NCBI RefSeq assembly: GCF_003007675.1
Contig: NZ_PXNP01000085.1
Coordinates: forward strand, 62,001 to 126,000
Direction: 5' to 3'
Origin: Marinobacter fuscus
Lineage (GTDB): Bacteria > Pseudomonadota > Gammaproteobacteria > Pseudomonadales > Oleiphilaceae
Length of the DNA stretch: 64,000 nucleotides
Made by a program: the position numbers and the translations under genes. Every line of letters begins with the position of its first letter. The first letter of the stretch is position 1. The notes under the pieces were generated by a model, which was given only the letters and a program-made list of their open reading frames with translations, was not told the origin of the DNA and did not search any database. Of this stretch, positions 7,589 through 16,600 are shown piece after piece.

Positions 7589-10162
7589 CTATAAAAAAGT
7601 ATCACAGTTCGGACAAACTACATTTGAGGTTTGTTCGGCCATAGTCCGGTGGTATGTCCACTTAGGTCCATTTTTGAACAGAGATTTCCTGCAGGTTGCA
7701 CAAACCGTTTTAACAGTAATTAAAGAGCAAACTTTACACGTTATCGCCCATCGTTCGTTTCCACCGGCTGTTGGACTATACTGCATATCAATCGCACTAA
7801 AATCACCATTACCACAGGATATGCACGCGCTGTTATGCCATGACAAAATATGCGTGCTTTTGTCATAGAGAATTGCGGTATTATTCTGCAAAAATAGACC
7901 AATAAGGCGCTGAAGATTTTCAATCGATTGGCTGTGCGTCAATGAAGGGCTAACAAAAATACTACCTATGTTATGGTTCTTCTCATTACTTTGCCCATAG
8001 TCACACTGTGTTCCCCAAATTAATGGAGAAGTTCGATCTTCGATAACATTAGGACTTGGATGAATTACAAAAACTTGATTATTGTTATCTTCACTATAAT
8101 TCTTATCATAATATAACTCATCAACCAACCGGCTAAGGTGCTGCTCGCTGATATCACCCCGAAACTTTGCGTCAAGCACTATGCGACTCTGATGCTCTCC
8201 CTCGAATGACCATTGAGGCTTCTCTTTGGTAGGTTCCACATACCTTTTGGAAATCAGGTCTATAACAAAGTCAGGCCTTTTACCTGACTCCAAAACTTTC
8301 TCGTATGTAAGCACTATACTTTGCTGGCGACCGGATGAACTCAATTTAACTTCAACATTATAACTATTTTCTAAAACCGCCTTGACGAGAATCCGCTCCC
8401 ACCCGTCAGCAATATCAAAGTTGTAGATTTGATGTAACACCTTAATTATCTGAATAAGACACCATTTCTCATAGAGACTTGCAACGTTCACCAACCCGAC
8501 TTCATCGATCACCATCAATGAATTTAATACAGATTCGTCCAGACCATTGAGTGTTGTAACTCTATTAAATAAAGCCTTTGCAGATGCATATGAAGGGTTT
8601 TGGACAAATACCATAGTATTCGGGCAGTCCGATCGGACCTTTACTTTGTGACCCTGAAAAAATGAACAAACTTTCGTCAAACGCTTCTGTATCGTGGGTA
8701 TCGATGCCAAGAAATCCGACATTTTATTTTGCAGGCTCTCATAAAAAAGAGTCTTTTTAGTCGAGACATCACGTTCTATCCGCCGATCCTTAGCCTCTTC
8801 CCATGTTAGGGGGACGATCCAAGCTTGTTTCTCTAGCTCCTCTCTGTGCTCGATTAATTCGGAAAGTTTCGCTAGCAAAGGATGCTTTACTATTGATACG
8901 GATTCCACCTCATAGAATGTAAGCTCAAAGTATTCGCTTCCATTACTATTGAAACTTCGGTGTTTCCCATAAATCCCTGTCACCGACAACTCTGCGCCGC
9001 CCAGCTTGCTGTTTATTAGCGAGAAATCATCAAAGCAGGGGAAGTTAACTACAAGATATGTACCATAGCGTTCACGAAAATCATCGCCATTTAGTCGATT
9101 CGCGAAAAAACTCGTCTTTGAACTCCGGTAAGAAGCCCCAAGTTGAATTGAGTAGGTTCCATGCCTTTCAGCGCGCCTTTCGAAAGGCTTTTGACAGCGT
9201 TTAGAAACAGTTTTTGATAAATTTTGATTTAGCTCATCTAAATCTGCTTCGATTTTGGCGATTTCATTATCGTAAACTCGCGAATCGACTTTCTTGGTAT
9301 CTGTCGCCTGTAACTTATCTCGCCACTCTATCTCTTGCTGAATTCTCTGCGCGTAGGAACGCTCTTGTGCTGCTGCAACCTTTGATAAGCTCCGGATAAC
9401 GTAGAGTACGCGTTGAATACAATAATGAATGAAGCGGTTTTCAGAGGTATCGTAACTCTCATAGAAAGAGCGACTCGAAAGCAGTTTGGTACTTGGCTGG
9501 GTCGCATACTCTCTAAACGTTCGCGGTACGGGCCTGACAGCGCGTAGCGGCAATTTTTGCTGCGTCTCAGACAAAACCATTCCTGGTTTTTTTACGATTT
9601 TCTCCACGCTTTCGATAAAACTGTTGAGTAGCCCTAACACCTCGTTATCAAAAACATCAGGGGCTTCTTTGTTGATACCCGCCTTTGCTGGGCTGTTATT
9701 ATCAAGAATCAACATCCACAAACTATTTTTAAAGTCAGCTAAGTAGTACTCCAGCTCGGCAACCGTAAAATTAAAAGTATTATTTTCTAGAATTAACGGT
9801 TGCCCTTGCACGATTAACTCCACTCTACCGGCAGTTCGATAGAGCTCACTCAGCCAACGTTTATTTTCTTGATCCCAGACATCGCTTTGTATCCACCATA
9901 CTTCATCGCCGCCTGGCTGTTTAACCGCCCTCAACTCTTGACGGTTTCCATTTGGAGCCAGAATGTAAGGGGTATGCTCGACCTTTGCATCCGTGACCCG
10001 CACCCCGATGAAATGATGAGTGCTAGGAAAGGTGGTTGTTTCTCCTTTCCAACCAGACGGTGTTTGTTCGAACTCGATGGCATCCCGACTCGACACTAAC
10101 TTTATGACGGTCTCGGGATCGCTCCAAAAAACATCAAGGTATCTGACTTCTGCAGGTAGCAT
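7589..10162 (-). CDS. McrC-like DUF2357/PD-(D/E)XK nuclease with C-terminal zinc module
   Basis: Predicted nuclease subunit of a McrBC-superfamily system, 857 residues. The N-terminal two thirds look like DUF2357 (ENRFIHYCIQRVL near 241-253), with a short coiled coil at about 260-320. ASLYEKWCLIQIIKVL (561-576) precedes the nuclease fold. The PD-(D/E)XK catalytic elements are P630-D631 and D664-A-K666, with E656 nearby. The C-terminus adds four CxxC pairs (C780/C783, C809/C812, C821/C824, C850/C853), enough for two zinc ribbons; I do not know these as standard in McrC. Its ATG overlaps the TGA of the upstream AAA+ gene by one base (TGATG), so the two proteins are made together. Assignment to the CoCoNuT class is likely but unproven. 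Confidence 0.8.
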   Translation of the reverse strand: MLPAEVRYLDVFWSDPETVIKLVSSRDAIEFEQTPSGWKGETTTFPSTHHFIGVRVTDAKVEHTPYILAPNGNRQELRAVKQPGGDEVWWIQSDVWDQENKRWLSELYRTAGRVELIVQGQPLILENNTFNFTVAELEYYLADFKNSLWMLILDNNSPAKAGINKEAPDVFDNEVLGLLNSFIESVEKIVKKPGMVLSETQQKLPLRAVRPVPRTFREYATQPSTKLLSSRSFYESYDTSENRFIHYCIQRVLYVIRSLSKVAAAQERSYAQRIQQEIEWRDKLQATDTKKVDSRVYDNEIAKIEADLDELNQNLSKTVSKRCQKPFERRAERHGTYSIQLGASYRSSKTSFFANRLNGDDFRERYGTYLVVNFPCFDDFSLINSKLGGAELSVTGIYGKHRSFNSNGSEYFELTFYEVESVSIVKHPLLAKLSELIEHREELEKQAWIVPLTWEEAKDRRIERDVSTKKTLFYESLQNKMSDFLASIPTIQKRLTKVCSFFQGHKVKVRSDCPNTMVFVQNPSYASAKALFNRVTTLNGLDESVLNSLMVIDEVGLVNVASLYEKWCLIQIIKVLHQIYNFDIADGWERILVKAVLENSYNVEVKLSSSGRQQSIVLTYEKVLESGKRPDFVIDLISKRYVEPTKEKPQWSFEGEHQSRIVLDAKFRGDISEQHLSRLVDELYYDKNYSEDNNNQVFVIHPSPNVIEDRTSPLIWGTQCDYGQSNEKNHNIGSIFVSPSLTHSQSIENLQRLIGLFLQNNTAILYDKSTHILSWHNSACISCGNGDFSAIDMQYSPTAGGNERWAITCKVCSLITVKTVCATCRKSLFKNGPKWTYHRTMAEQTSNVVCPNCDTFL

Positions 10163-12324
10163 CAGCGCGACCAGTAATTCACTACCCAGTCGTTCGCTTT
10201 CGCATTGCGAATTACCCGGTCAAATTCTTCGATGCAAGAATCGGTGCCATCTTTGTCCAATGCCGTTAACTGTTGGTCGAGGTAATCTCTCATTGCCACC
10301 AGAATGTCCTTTCTAGCAAGATCCCCATCCACCTGTTTTTCACCATCAAACATCAATTTGGGCAAAATTTTGTGCAGTACAATGTTGTTCAGAATGAGAT
10401 CATCATCAGCATCGAAGGGTTGTAACGCAGCACTGTATTGACGCGCCTGCCTAACCGTCCGCAAGCCAAACTCTATCCCCAACGGCTCAAGGAACTCTCG
10501 AACCACGTAAATCAGGGTCTGTACTAAAGGATCATTACGATCAAACTCAGGGTAGTGTTCTCTCGCTCCCAGTACCTCCGCATCAAAAAGCACGGGCAAA
10601 TTCATATCTAGGTCGAACTCCTCCACCTCATCTTCTGCCACTGACCAGTCGGTCAGCAGAGGGCTCGTGAATCGCAGGATATGTGCTCGGTCGAGAATCT
10701 TGGGAGAAAGGTAGTGCGTGGTTTCGTCTACATTGATAGCGCCAATAATTCTGACATTCGGTGGCAACTTAATAGACGAAGGGGTATTCAAATAACTGCT
10801 CATTAGCTTGCGTAACTGAGCATGGTACTTAAGCAGAGAATCCCCTTCTCGAAAGCCGCATAGCTCATGCAACTTCATATTCAAGCTTTCGTCACGAAGA
10901 AGGTCTAAAAAGCTCACCAAATTTGGTTTATCCACCTTAATCTTCGCTTCATCAATTAGCGCTATAAAGTTCCGAGTTTCGCTAAGTAAGTGTTCAGCTT
11001 CAGAATCGGAATACAGATAAATTTCCGGTACCTGTCCCCGCTCTTCCAGGAGACTGAGGAAATCCGCAAAGTAATACTCGACCCGCGCCAGATTCATCTC
11101 ATCCAGACAAATTAAATATGGTACGTCTGGGTTGCGTGCGGCCTCGAACAGCGCATCCAAAAACGGCGTTGACAGGTATTTCTGTTCCAGCGGGTTGTAG
11201 TAGCCCAACAAGTCCTCAGCACTGGTCCAGTTAGGTTTGACTGGCACGATAATGGACTTTCCACCGATTGCTTCGGCAAACGACTTAACCAAGTTCGTCT
11301 TACCCGCCCCAGAGTCTCCAGCCAAAATAATCAAATCATTAGTGGTCAGCAGAGCAAAAAAGTCTTCCAGTACTTTGCGGCGGTATATAATTCCTCTATG
11401 CTGCATAAAGGCCTGCACATAGCTAATTGCCTGCCCTAAGTCTGATGCAAACACACCCGAAAAATCGTGCCCTTTCCGCTTTGACTCAGTACCGGGCTGT
11501 CCAAGCAAGTTGTCAGCGTCATCCTCACTGATTAAGTCCAGCTCCAACAGCATCTTCGCTTTTTGCTCAATAAAACTATTTAATCTACTCAATTGATACT
11601 CCATGTTTTTCTTGCGCTGACCAAGTTCGATCTCAGTTTTGTCTCGCAGATCGCGGGTGGTAGCAAGCTCTTCTGCAGTCTTGTGCAGAGCATCGGTTTG
11701 ACTCTTTACCTGGTTGTCCAGTTTTTCCACTGCACTCTGTAACGCCTCAACACGCTGCTCTTCATTGGCGCGCTGTTGCTGCAGCTCTACCCGTAGCTGT
11801 TCACCTTCTTTGTTTATTTGCTCTTGGTGCTTTTGCCGGTAAAACTCAAGCACCCAACTTTCAATGTAACTCTCGCCATCGATAACAATGTCAGTATTGG
11901 CTGCTTCTTCGGGAATTGCTTCGAGCCGCTCCAAACCGCCATTAACCACTTTTAGCGCAAACGGATTCTTATGCTTCGTCCGTTCCTGTTTGGGCGAAAG
12001 CTCCATTCTGGCTTTTACCCAAAGCCCGTCGGTCGGTTCCACACTCAACTGGGTTTTGTTAATCGCGCCAACAAACACCGTGTGGCGAACGTCCGGTTCG
12101 TTTAAAGGGTAAAGTAAAGCGGCGCCATCATGGATGCTGTGTAGCTCTTCCAGAATAAAAAAAGTGGCACCGCTATTGGTAGTAATTCCTTTTAGGCGAC
12201 CAATCGCATCAAAAGGCTGTTCTTTGGCATAGCCCCACTGACTTTTTAGTAAGCTAACAAGCTCCGCCTCGGTTAAGCCCTCTAAATCAGAGGCGAAAAA
12301 CCCTTCCGCGCCAGTTCCCTGCAT
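10162..12324 (-). CDS. McrB-like AAA+ NTPase with beta-domain and long coiled coil
   Basis: Motor subunit of the pair, 720 residues. Order: an N-terminal region of about 160 residues with beta-rich stretches (LWVKARMELSP and NPFALKVVNG near 101-128 could be an OB/cold-shock-like fold); a coiled coil at about 163-265 rich in Glu, Gln and Lys; then the AAA+ core. Walker A is GDSGAGKT (336-343). Walker B is LICLDEMNLARVEYYF (404-419), whose DEMNLA form is typical of the McrB family. NVDETTHYLSPKILDRA (531-547) corresponds to the McrB MNTxDRS/sensor region. The beta-domain/coiled-coil/McrB-AAA layout is what was described for coiled-coil nuclease tandems. GTP versus ATP preference cannot be judged by eye. 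Start ATG 12324 (MQGTGAEGFF). Confidence 0.8.
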   Translation of the reverse strand: MQGTGAEGFFASDLEGLTEAELVSLLKSQWGYAKEQPFDAIGRLKGITTNSGATFFILEELHSIHDGAALLYPLNEPDVRHTVFVGAINKTQLSVEPTDGLWVKARMELSPKQERTKHKNPFALKVVNGGLERLEAIPEEAANTDIVIDGESYIESWVLEFYRQKHQEQINKEGEQLRVELQQQRANEEQRVEALQSAVEKLDNQVKSQTDALHKTAEELATTRDLRDKTEIELGQRKKNMEYQLSRLNSFIEQKAKMLLELDLISEDDADNLLGQPGTESKRKGHDFSGVFASDLGQAISYVQAFMQHRGIIYRRKVLEDFFALLTTNDLIILAGDSGAGKTNLVKSFAEAIGGKSIIVPVKPNWTSAEDLLGYYNPLEQKYLSTPFLDALFEAARNPDVPYLICLDEMNLARVEYYFADFLSLLEERGQVPEIYLYSDSEAEHLLSETRNFIALIDEAKIKVDKPNLVSFLDLLRDESLNMKLHELCGFREGDSLLKYHAQLRKLMSSYLNTPSSIKLPPNVRIIGAINVDETTHYLSPKILDRAHILRFTSPLLTDWSVAEDEVEEFDLDMNLPVLFDAEVLGAREHYPEFDRNDPLVQTLIYVVREFLEPLGIEFGLRTVRQARQYSAALQPFDADDDLILNNIVLHKILPKLMFDGEKQVDGDLARKDILVAMRDYLDQQLTALDKDGTDSCIEEFDRVIRNAKANDWVVNYWSR

Positions 12325-12345
12325 TACATCAGTCCCATTGTTTCT

Positions 12346-12657
12346 GTGTGGAGTTCATACGTCTGCGTTATTAATGCTTATCCTACACATCCTGAGCGAG
12401 CCATATTGGTTATTAAGGCCGCGCTTTCCTCTGGTGCAGACATCAATGGGTTCTCATTAATCACCGGATATACCGCATTACACGAAGCAGTCCTTATCAA
12501 CGAGCCTGAACTTGTTGAAATCCTGATATCCTTGGGTGCCAATCCCGGTATAAAAGATAGAAACCAAGGCCGGACAGCCGCCGACCTGCTCTCAGCCATA
12601 ATCGAGCAAAACCCGCACCTCAATATGAAGGCGATTGAATTACAAATAAAAAATTAA
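12346..12657 (+). CDS. Ankyrin-repeat ORF, probably a gene remnant
   Basis: A 103-codon frame encoding one clear ankyrin repeat (GYTALHEAVLINEPELVEIL, then ISLGANPGIKDRNQGRTAADLL) and part of a preceding one (SGADINGFS). The only start is a GTG at 12346, with no ribosome site, 22 bases from the divergent AAA+ start. The frame stays open into that gene. Real ankyrin proteins usually have more repeats and a clear start, so a 3' fragment left by rearrangement is the most likely reading. A short functional protein is not excluded. Confidence 0.5.
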   Translation: MWSSYVCVINAYPTHPERAILVIKAALSSGADINGFSLITGYTALHEAVLINEPELVEILISLGANPGIKDRNQGRTAADLLSAIIEQNPHLNMKAIELQIKN

Positions 12658-12706
12658 AAATCTGCATACATCTACGGAGGCACCTGCCCCAAAAAGCTGA
12701 TCCGGG

Positions 12707-13441
12707 CTAGCCCTCTACTACATTCTCCGGCTGCTCGTCCCATCGCGGACGATCAGCCCGCAGCTTGCGCACCTCTTGCATCCAGCCCACACCATCCAGC
12801 AGATCCCCGGTTTCCGGATCCAGCGGCGGATACGGCAGATTCCGGTCATCGCAGTAGCGCTTCACCGTGGGCTGACACCAGCAGAATAACAACCGCTCGT
12901 ACTCCTCATCCGGCATCCGGCGCTGATCAAACATCCCCGCCAACTGACGCTGCCGCTGCGCCTCGGACAAAATAATGGAACAGGCCGCCGACACATTCAG
13001 CGACTCCACCATCCCCATCATCGGCACCACAATGTGCTCATCCGCCTGCTCGGCAGTGACCGGATTCACCCCATCCACCTCATTACCCATGATGATGGTA
13101 CAGGGCACGGTGTAATCCACCTCGCGGAAATCCACCGCCCGGTTCGACAACTGCGCCGCATAGAGTTTATGCCCCTGGGCCTTCAACTCAGCCACCGCTG
13201 CGTCCATGGTGGGATGAGTGTGGGTCGTCACCCAGTGAAAACTGCCCCCGGCGGTCTTACGAAACGCCCGAAAGCCCTCTTTGGGCCAGACCACGTGCAT
13301 ATTGGCCAGCCCAAAGGCATCGCAGGAGCGGATGATTGCCGAAAGATTTCGGGGCTTATGCACCTGATCGGTAAGCACCCGCAGGTCGGGTTGGCGGGTG
13401 TTCAGGATCTGCTTGATTCGGGCGAGGCGTTCTGGAGTCAT
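12707..13441 (-). CDS. trmH: tRNA (guanosine(18)-2'-O)-methyltransferase TrmH
   Basis: SPOUT methyltransferase that 2'-O-methylates G18 in the tRNA D-loop. It is 244 residues, slightly longer than E. coli TrmH (229) because of its C-terminal tail. SpoU motifs: motif 1 NLSAIIRSCDAFG, motif 2 IIMGNEVDGV, motif 3 MVESLNVSAACSIIL. The text QVHKPRNLSAIIR and VDFREVDYT is nearly that of E. coli TrmH. The start ATG at 13441 gives MTPERLARIKQIL. It is divergent from miaB, with a hairpin repeat element in the gap, and it marks the return to core sequence after the accessory block. Confidence 0.93.
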   Translation of the reverse strand: MTPERLARIKQILNTRQPDLRVLTDQVHKPRNLSAIIRSCDAFGLANMHVVWPKEGFRAFRKTAGGSFHWVTTHTHPTMDAAVAELKAQGHKLYAAQLSNRAVDFREVDYTVPCTIIMGNEVDGVNPVTAEQADEHIVVPMMGMVESLNVSAACSIILSEAQRQRQLAGMFDQRRMPDEEYERLLFCWCQPTVKRYCDDRNLPYPPLDPETGDLLDGVGWMQEVRKLRADRPRWDEQPENVVEG

Positions 13442-13520
13442 GTTTGCGAGTCATTCAAGTTACGGTGAAATTTCTGCCAACCTCAAGGCTTGTGAGAAAT
13501 CCCACGCCAACACACAGGAA

Positions 13521-13626
13521 GGGTTTCGGGGTTGGCTTTCCAAAAATTTCGAAGGCCAAGGATGGCCTGAGAGAAGCGCACATGGATGTGCTCGTAGCGG
13601 TTTTTGGAAAGCCAACCCCGAAAGCC
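13521..13626 (+). repeat. Intergenic hairpin element, copy 1 (trmH/miaB gap)
   Basis: Arms 13521-13546 and 13601-13626 are complementary at 25 of 26 positions. Between them are two small hairpins: AGGCCA/TGGCCT around loop AGGA (13552-13567) and GCACA/TGTGC around loop TGGA (13578-13591). The core then reads CTCGTAGCG. It shares this core almost base for base with the copy at 32670, while the arms differ. The two GGA triplets are 24 bases apart. Confidence 0.85.
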
Positions 13627-13780
13627 TTCGAGCACCAAGGCCAGGATGATAGCACACAGCAAAATGAGGAATACCGAGACAACGGTGGTTGAAGATTAAG
13701 CACCCCGTTATAATACGCAGTCCATTTTTGCCAGCGCCCCACTCCACCCCGGCGCCCATACACCAGAAAACGTGAGACCC

Positions 13781-15127
13781 ATGGCCAAAAAGCTGTACAT
13801 CAAAACCCACGGCTGCCAGATGAACGAGTACGACTCTGCCCGCATGGCAGACCTGCTCAAAACCGGCGAAGCGGTCGAAATGACCGACAGCCCGGACGAC
13901 GCCGACATCCTGCTACTGAACACCTGCTCCATCCGCGAAAAAGCCCAGGAAAAAGTGTTCCACCAGCTCGGCCGCTGGAAACGTCTCAAAACCAAAAAGC
14001 CCGACCTCATCATCGGCGTGGGCGGCTGCGTCGCCAGCCAGGAAGGCCAGGCCATCATAAACCGGGCGCCCTACGTAGACATGGTGTTCGGCCCGCAAAC
14101 CCTGCACCGACTGCCCGACATGATCACCGAAATCCGCACCAAAGGTGACGGAGTCGGCGTCGTCGACGTCAGTTTTCCGGAAATCGAAAAATTCGACAAC
14201 CTGCCCGAGCCCGGCGCCGACGGCCCCTCTGCCTTCGTCTCCATCATGGAAGGCTGCAGCAAATACTGCACCTTCTGCGTAGTGCCCTACACCCGTGGTG
14301 AAGAAGTCAGCCGCCCGGCGGATGATGTGATCGCCGAAGTCGCCCACCTGGCCACCCTCGGTGTGCGCGAAGTCAACCTGCTGGGCCAGAACGTCAACGC
14401 CTACCGGGGCGAGACCCACGACGGCGACATGATGGACCTGGCAGAACTGATCGAACTGATCGCCACCATTGATGGGATCGACCGCATCCGCTACACCACC
14501 TCCCATCCGGTGGAATTCAGCGATGCGCTGATCGATGTCTACGAGCGTGTGCCCGAACTGGTCAGCCATCTGCATCTGCCGGTACAGAGCGGTTCCGATC
14601 GCATTCTCGCGGCCATGAAGCGGGGCCACACCGCCCTGGAGTACAAATCCAAACTGCGCCGGCTGCGGAAAATCCGCCCGGACATCAGTTTTTCCTCCGA
14701 TTTCATCATCGGCTTCCCCGGCGAAACCGACAAAGACTTCGAGGACACCATGAAACTGATCAACGACATCGGTTTTGACATGTCATTCAGCTTCATTTAC
14801 AGCGCCCGACCGGGCACACCGGCTTCGGACCTGCCGGATGACACGCCCATGGACGTGAAAAAGCAGCGACTGAACATTCTGCAAGACCGACTGAACCAGA
14901 ATGTCATGGACATCAGCCGCAAGATGGTAGGCAGCACCCAGCGCATCCTCGTAACCGGCCTGTCAAAAAAGGATCCGGGCGAATACGCCGGGCGTACCGA
15001 GAACAATCGCATCGTTAACTTCCGCCACGACAACCCCGAGGTTGTCGGGCACTTTATCGATGTCGAGATTGTTGAAGCCTACCCGAATTCCCTGAGAGGC
15101 GTTCCTGCGGGAAGCCAACTCTACTGA
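13781..15127 (+). CDS. miaB: tRNA-2-methylthio-N6-dimethylallyladenosine synthase MiaB
   Basis: Radical-SAM methylthiotransferase that converts i6A37 to ms2i6A37 in tRNA, acting after MiaA (46193-47236). It is 448 residues. The N-terminal cluster cysteines are in [23 protein letters not shown] and GVGGCVA. The radical-SAM motif is CSKYCTFC, then VVPYTRGEE, which separates it from RimO. A C-terminal TRAM domain is present ([15 protein letters not shown] to [17 protein letters not shown]). I chose ATG 13781 (MAKKLYIK) over the GTG at 13772. It leads the miaB-ybeZ-ybeY-ybeX-lnt operon. Confidence 0.97.
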   Translation: MAKKLYIKTHGCQMNEYDSARMADLLKTGEAVEMTDSPDDADILLLNTCSIREKAQEKVFHQLGRWKRLKTKKPDLIIGVGGCVASQEGQAIINRAPYVDMVFGPQTLHRLPDMITEIRTKGDGVGVVDVSFPEIEKFDNLPEPGADGPSAFVSIMEGCSKYCTFCVVPYTRGEEVSRPADDVIAEVAHLATLGVREVNLLGQNVNAYRGETHDGDMMDLAELIELIATIDGIDRIRYTTSHPVEFSDALIDVYERVPELVSHLHLPVQSGSDRILAAMKRGHTALEYKSKLRRLRKIRPDISFSSDFIIGFPGETDKDFEDTMKLINDIGFDMSFSFIYSARPGTPASDLPDDTPMDVKKQRLNILQDRLNQNVMDISRKMVGSTQRILVTGLSKKDPGEYAGRTENNRIVNFRHDNPEVVGHFIDVEIVEAYPNSLRGVPAGSQLY

Positions 15128-15149
15128 GCCGAAACCCGGCGGAGCAAGA

Positions 15150-16130
15150 TTGACTAATCAAGATTCCAGACAGTTTGATCTGCACCCTGTAGATCAGCGC
15201 CGACTGGCCACACTCTGTGGCCAGTTTGACGAACACCTGAAGATGATTGAACAGCGCCTACAGGTAAAAGTAGGCCGCCGTGGCCACCATTTTCGGGTGG
15301 AGGGCGCCACCGAAAATGTAGCGGCCGCGGTGGAAGTCATTCGCCACATGTACCGGGAAACCGAAGCCACCAGCGATATCGCACCAGGCACCGTGCACCT
15401 GTACATCCGCGAGACCGGGCTCGAGCGCCTGCCGGACGACGTGCCCTATGATGAAGGTCAGGTTACCGTCATCAAGACGCCAAAACTGACCGCCAAGCCC
15501 CGGGGCCGCAACCAGCAGAAATACGTGCAGAGCATCCGCACCCACGACATTAACTTTGGCATTGGCCCGGCCGGTACCGGCAAAACCTGGCTGGCGGTTG
15601 CCTGTGCGGTGGAAGCCCTGAAAGACGAGCAGGTCAAGCGCATCCTGCTGGTGCGCCCGGCAGTGGAAGCAGGCGAAAAGCTCGGCTTTCTGCCAGGCGA
15701 CCTGGCCCAGAAAGTCGACCCGTACCTGCGGCCCCTGTACGATGCCCTTTACGAAATGCTGGGCTTTGATCAGGTTACCCGACTGATCGAAAAAAGCGTG
15801 ATTGAAATCGCACCTCTGGCCTTCATGCGTGGCCGAACGCTGAACAACTCGTTCATCATTCTCGACGAAAGCCAGAACACCACCCGGGAGCAGATGAAAA
15901 TGTTCCTGACCCGGATCGGCTTTGGCTCAACCGCCGTGATTACCGGGGATACCACCCAGGTGGACCTGCCCCGGGGGCAGAACTCCGGGCTGATTCATGC
16001 CGCCGGTGTGCTCAGCAAGGTGCCGGGCATCGGGTTCACCCGCTTCGAAGCCAAAGACGTGGTGCGCCACCCGCTGGTACAGCGCATTGTCGAAGCCTAC
16101 GATGCCTTTGACGATGGCAGCGGCCAATGA
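15150..16130 (+). CDS. ybeZ: PhoH-like ATPase YbeZ
   Basis: P-loop ATPase of the PhoH family, 326 residues, thought to work with YbeY in RNA processing. Walker A is [11 protein letters not shown] and Walker [20 protein letters not shown] and [13 protein letters not shown] are strongly conserved in PhoH. An N-terminal KH-like region ([26 protein letters not shown]) is visible. The start is a TTG at 15150, with GGAG at 15141-15144; no in-frame ATG gives a full-length protein. Its stop overlaps the ybeY start (ATGA), so the two are coupled. Confidence 0.94.
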   Translation: MTNQDSRQFDLHPVDQRRLATLCGQFDEHLKMIEQRLQVKVGRRGHHFRVEGATENVAAAVEVIRHMYRETEATSDIAPGTVHLYIRETGLERLPDDVPYDEGQVTVIKTPKLTAKPRGRNQQKYVQSIRTHDINFGIGPAGTGKTWLAVACAVEALKDEQVKRILLVRPAVEAGEKLGFLPGDLAQKVDPYLRPLYDALYEMLGFDQVTRLIEKSVIEIAPLAFMRGRTLNNSFIILDESQNTTREQMKMFLTRIGFGSTAVITGDTTQVDLPRGQNSGLIHAAGVLSKVPGIGFTRFEAKDVVRHPLVQRIVEAYDAFDDGSGQ

Positions 16131-16600
16131 ACTTGCTGACCGTTGACCTGCAGCTGGCTTGCGGGCACCAGCCGCTCCCGGCGCTCGAACAATTCGAGCA
16201 ATGGGCGCAGCTGGCCTGGCTTGAGGATGTGGAGTCCGAAGTTACTGTTCGTGTTGTTGATGAAGACGAAAGCCGCGCACTGAACCATCAGTATCGTGGC
16301 AAGGACAAACCGACCAATGTGTTGTCCTTTCCATTTGAAGCACCAGAAGGTATAACGGTTCCACTGGCCGGGGATCTTGTGATCTGCGCGCCAGTGGTTG
16401 AACAAGAAGCCCGCGAGCAAGGCAAAAGTGCCCCTGCCCACTGGGCTCATATGGTTATTCACGGTATGTTGCATCTCCAGGGTCACGACCACATTAACGA
16501 CGATGAGGCCGGGATAATGGAAGCGATTGAAATCCGGTTGCTGTCGCAACTGGGCTTCGCCAATCCCTACGTAGCAGAGGAAACGGAACCAGACTCATGA
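16127..16600 (+). CDS. ybeY: rRNA maturation endoribonuclease YbeY
   Basis: Metal-dependent endoribonuclease for 16S rRNA 3' maturation and 70S ribosome quality control, 157 residues. The zinc-binding motif H-x3-H-x5-H is seen in [11 protein letters not shown] near residues 111-121. [13 protein letters not shown] is the other family hallmark. The start ATG at 16127 overlaps the ybeZ stop and the gene end overlaps the ybeX start by four bases, so it is translated as part of a coupled trio. Confidence 0.95.
   Translation: MNLLTVDLQLACGHQPLPALEQFEQWAQLAWLEDVESEVTVRVVDEDESRALNHQYRGKDKPTNVLSFPFEAPEGITVPLAGDLVICAPVVEQEAREQGKSAPAHWAHMVIHGMLHLQGHDHINDDEAGIMEAIEIRLLSQLGFANPYVAEETEPDS

Noticed and set aside
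13398..13692. Small ORFs running through the hairpin element at 13521, and likewise at 32662-32946 and 19615-19953
   Set aside because: They read through the palindrome in several frames on both strands with no ribosome site; the sequence is explained by the repeat.
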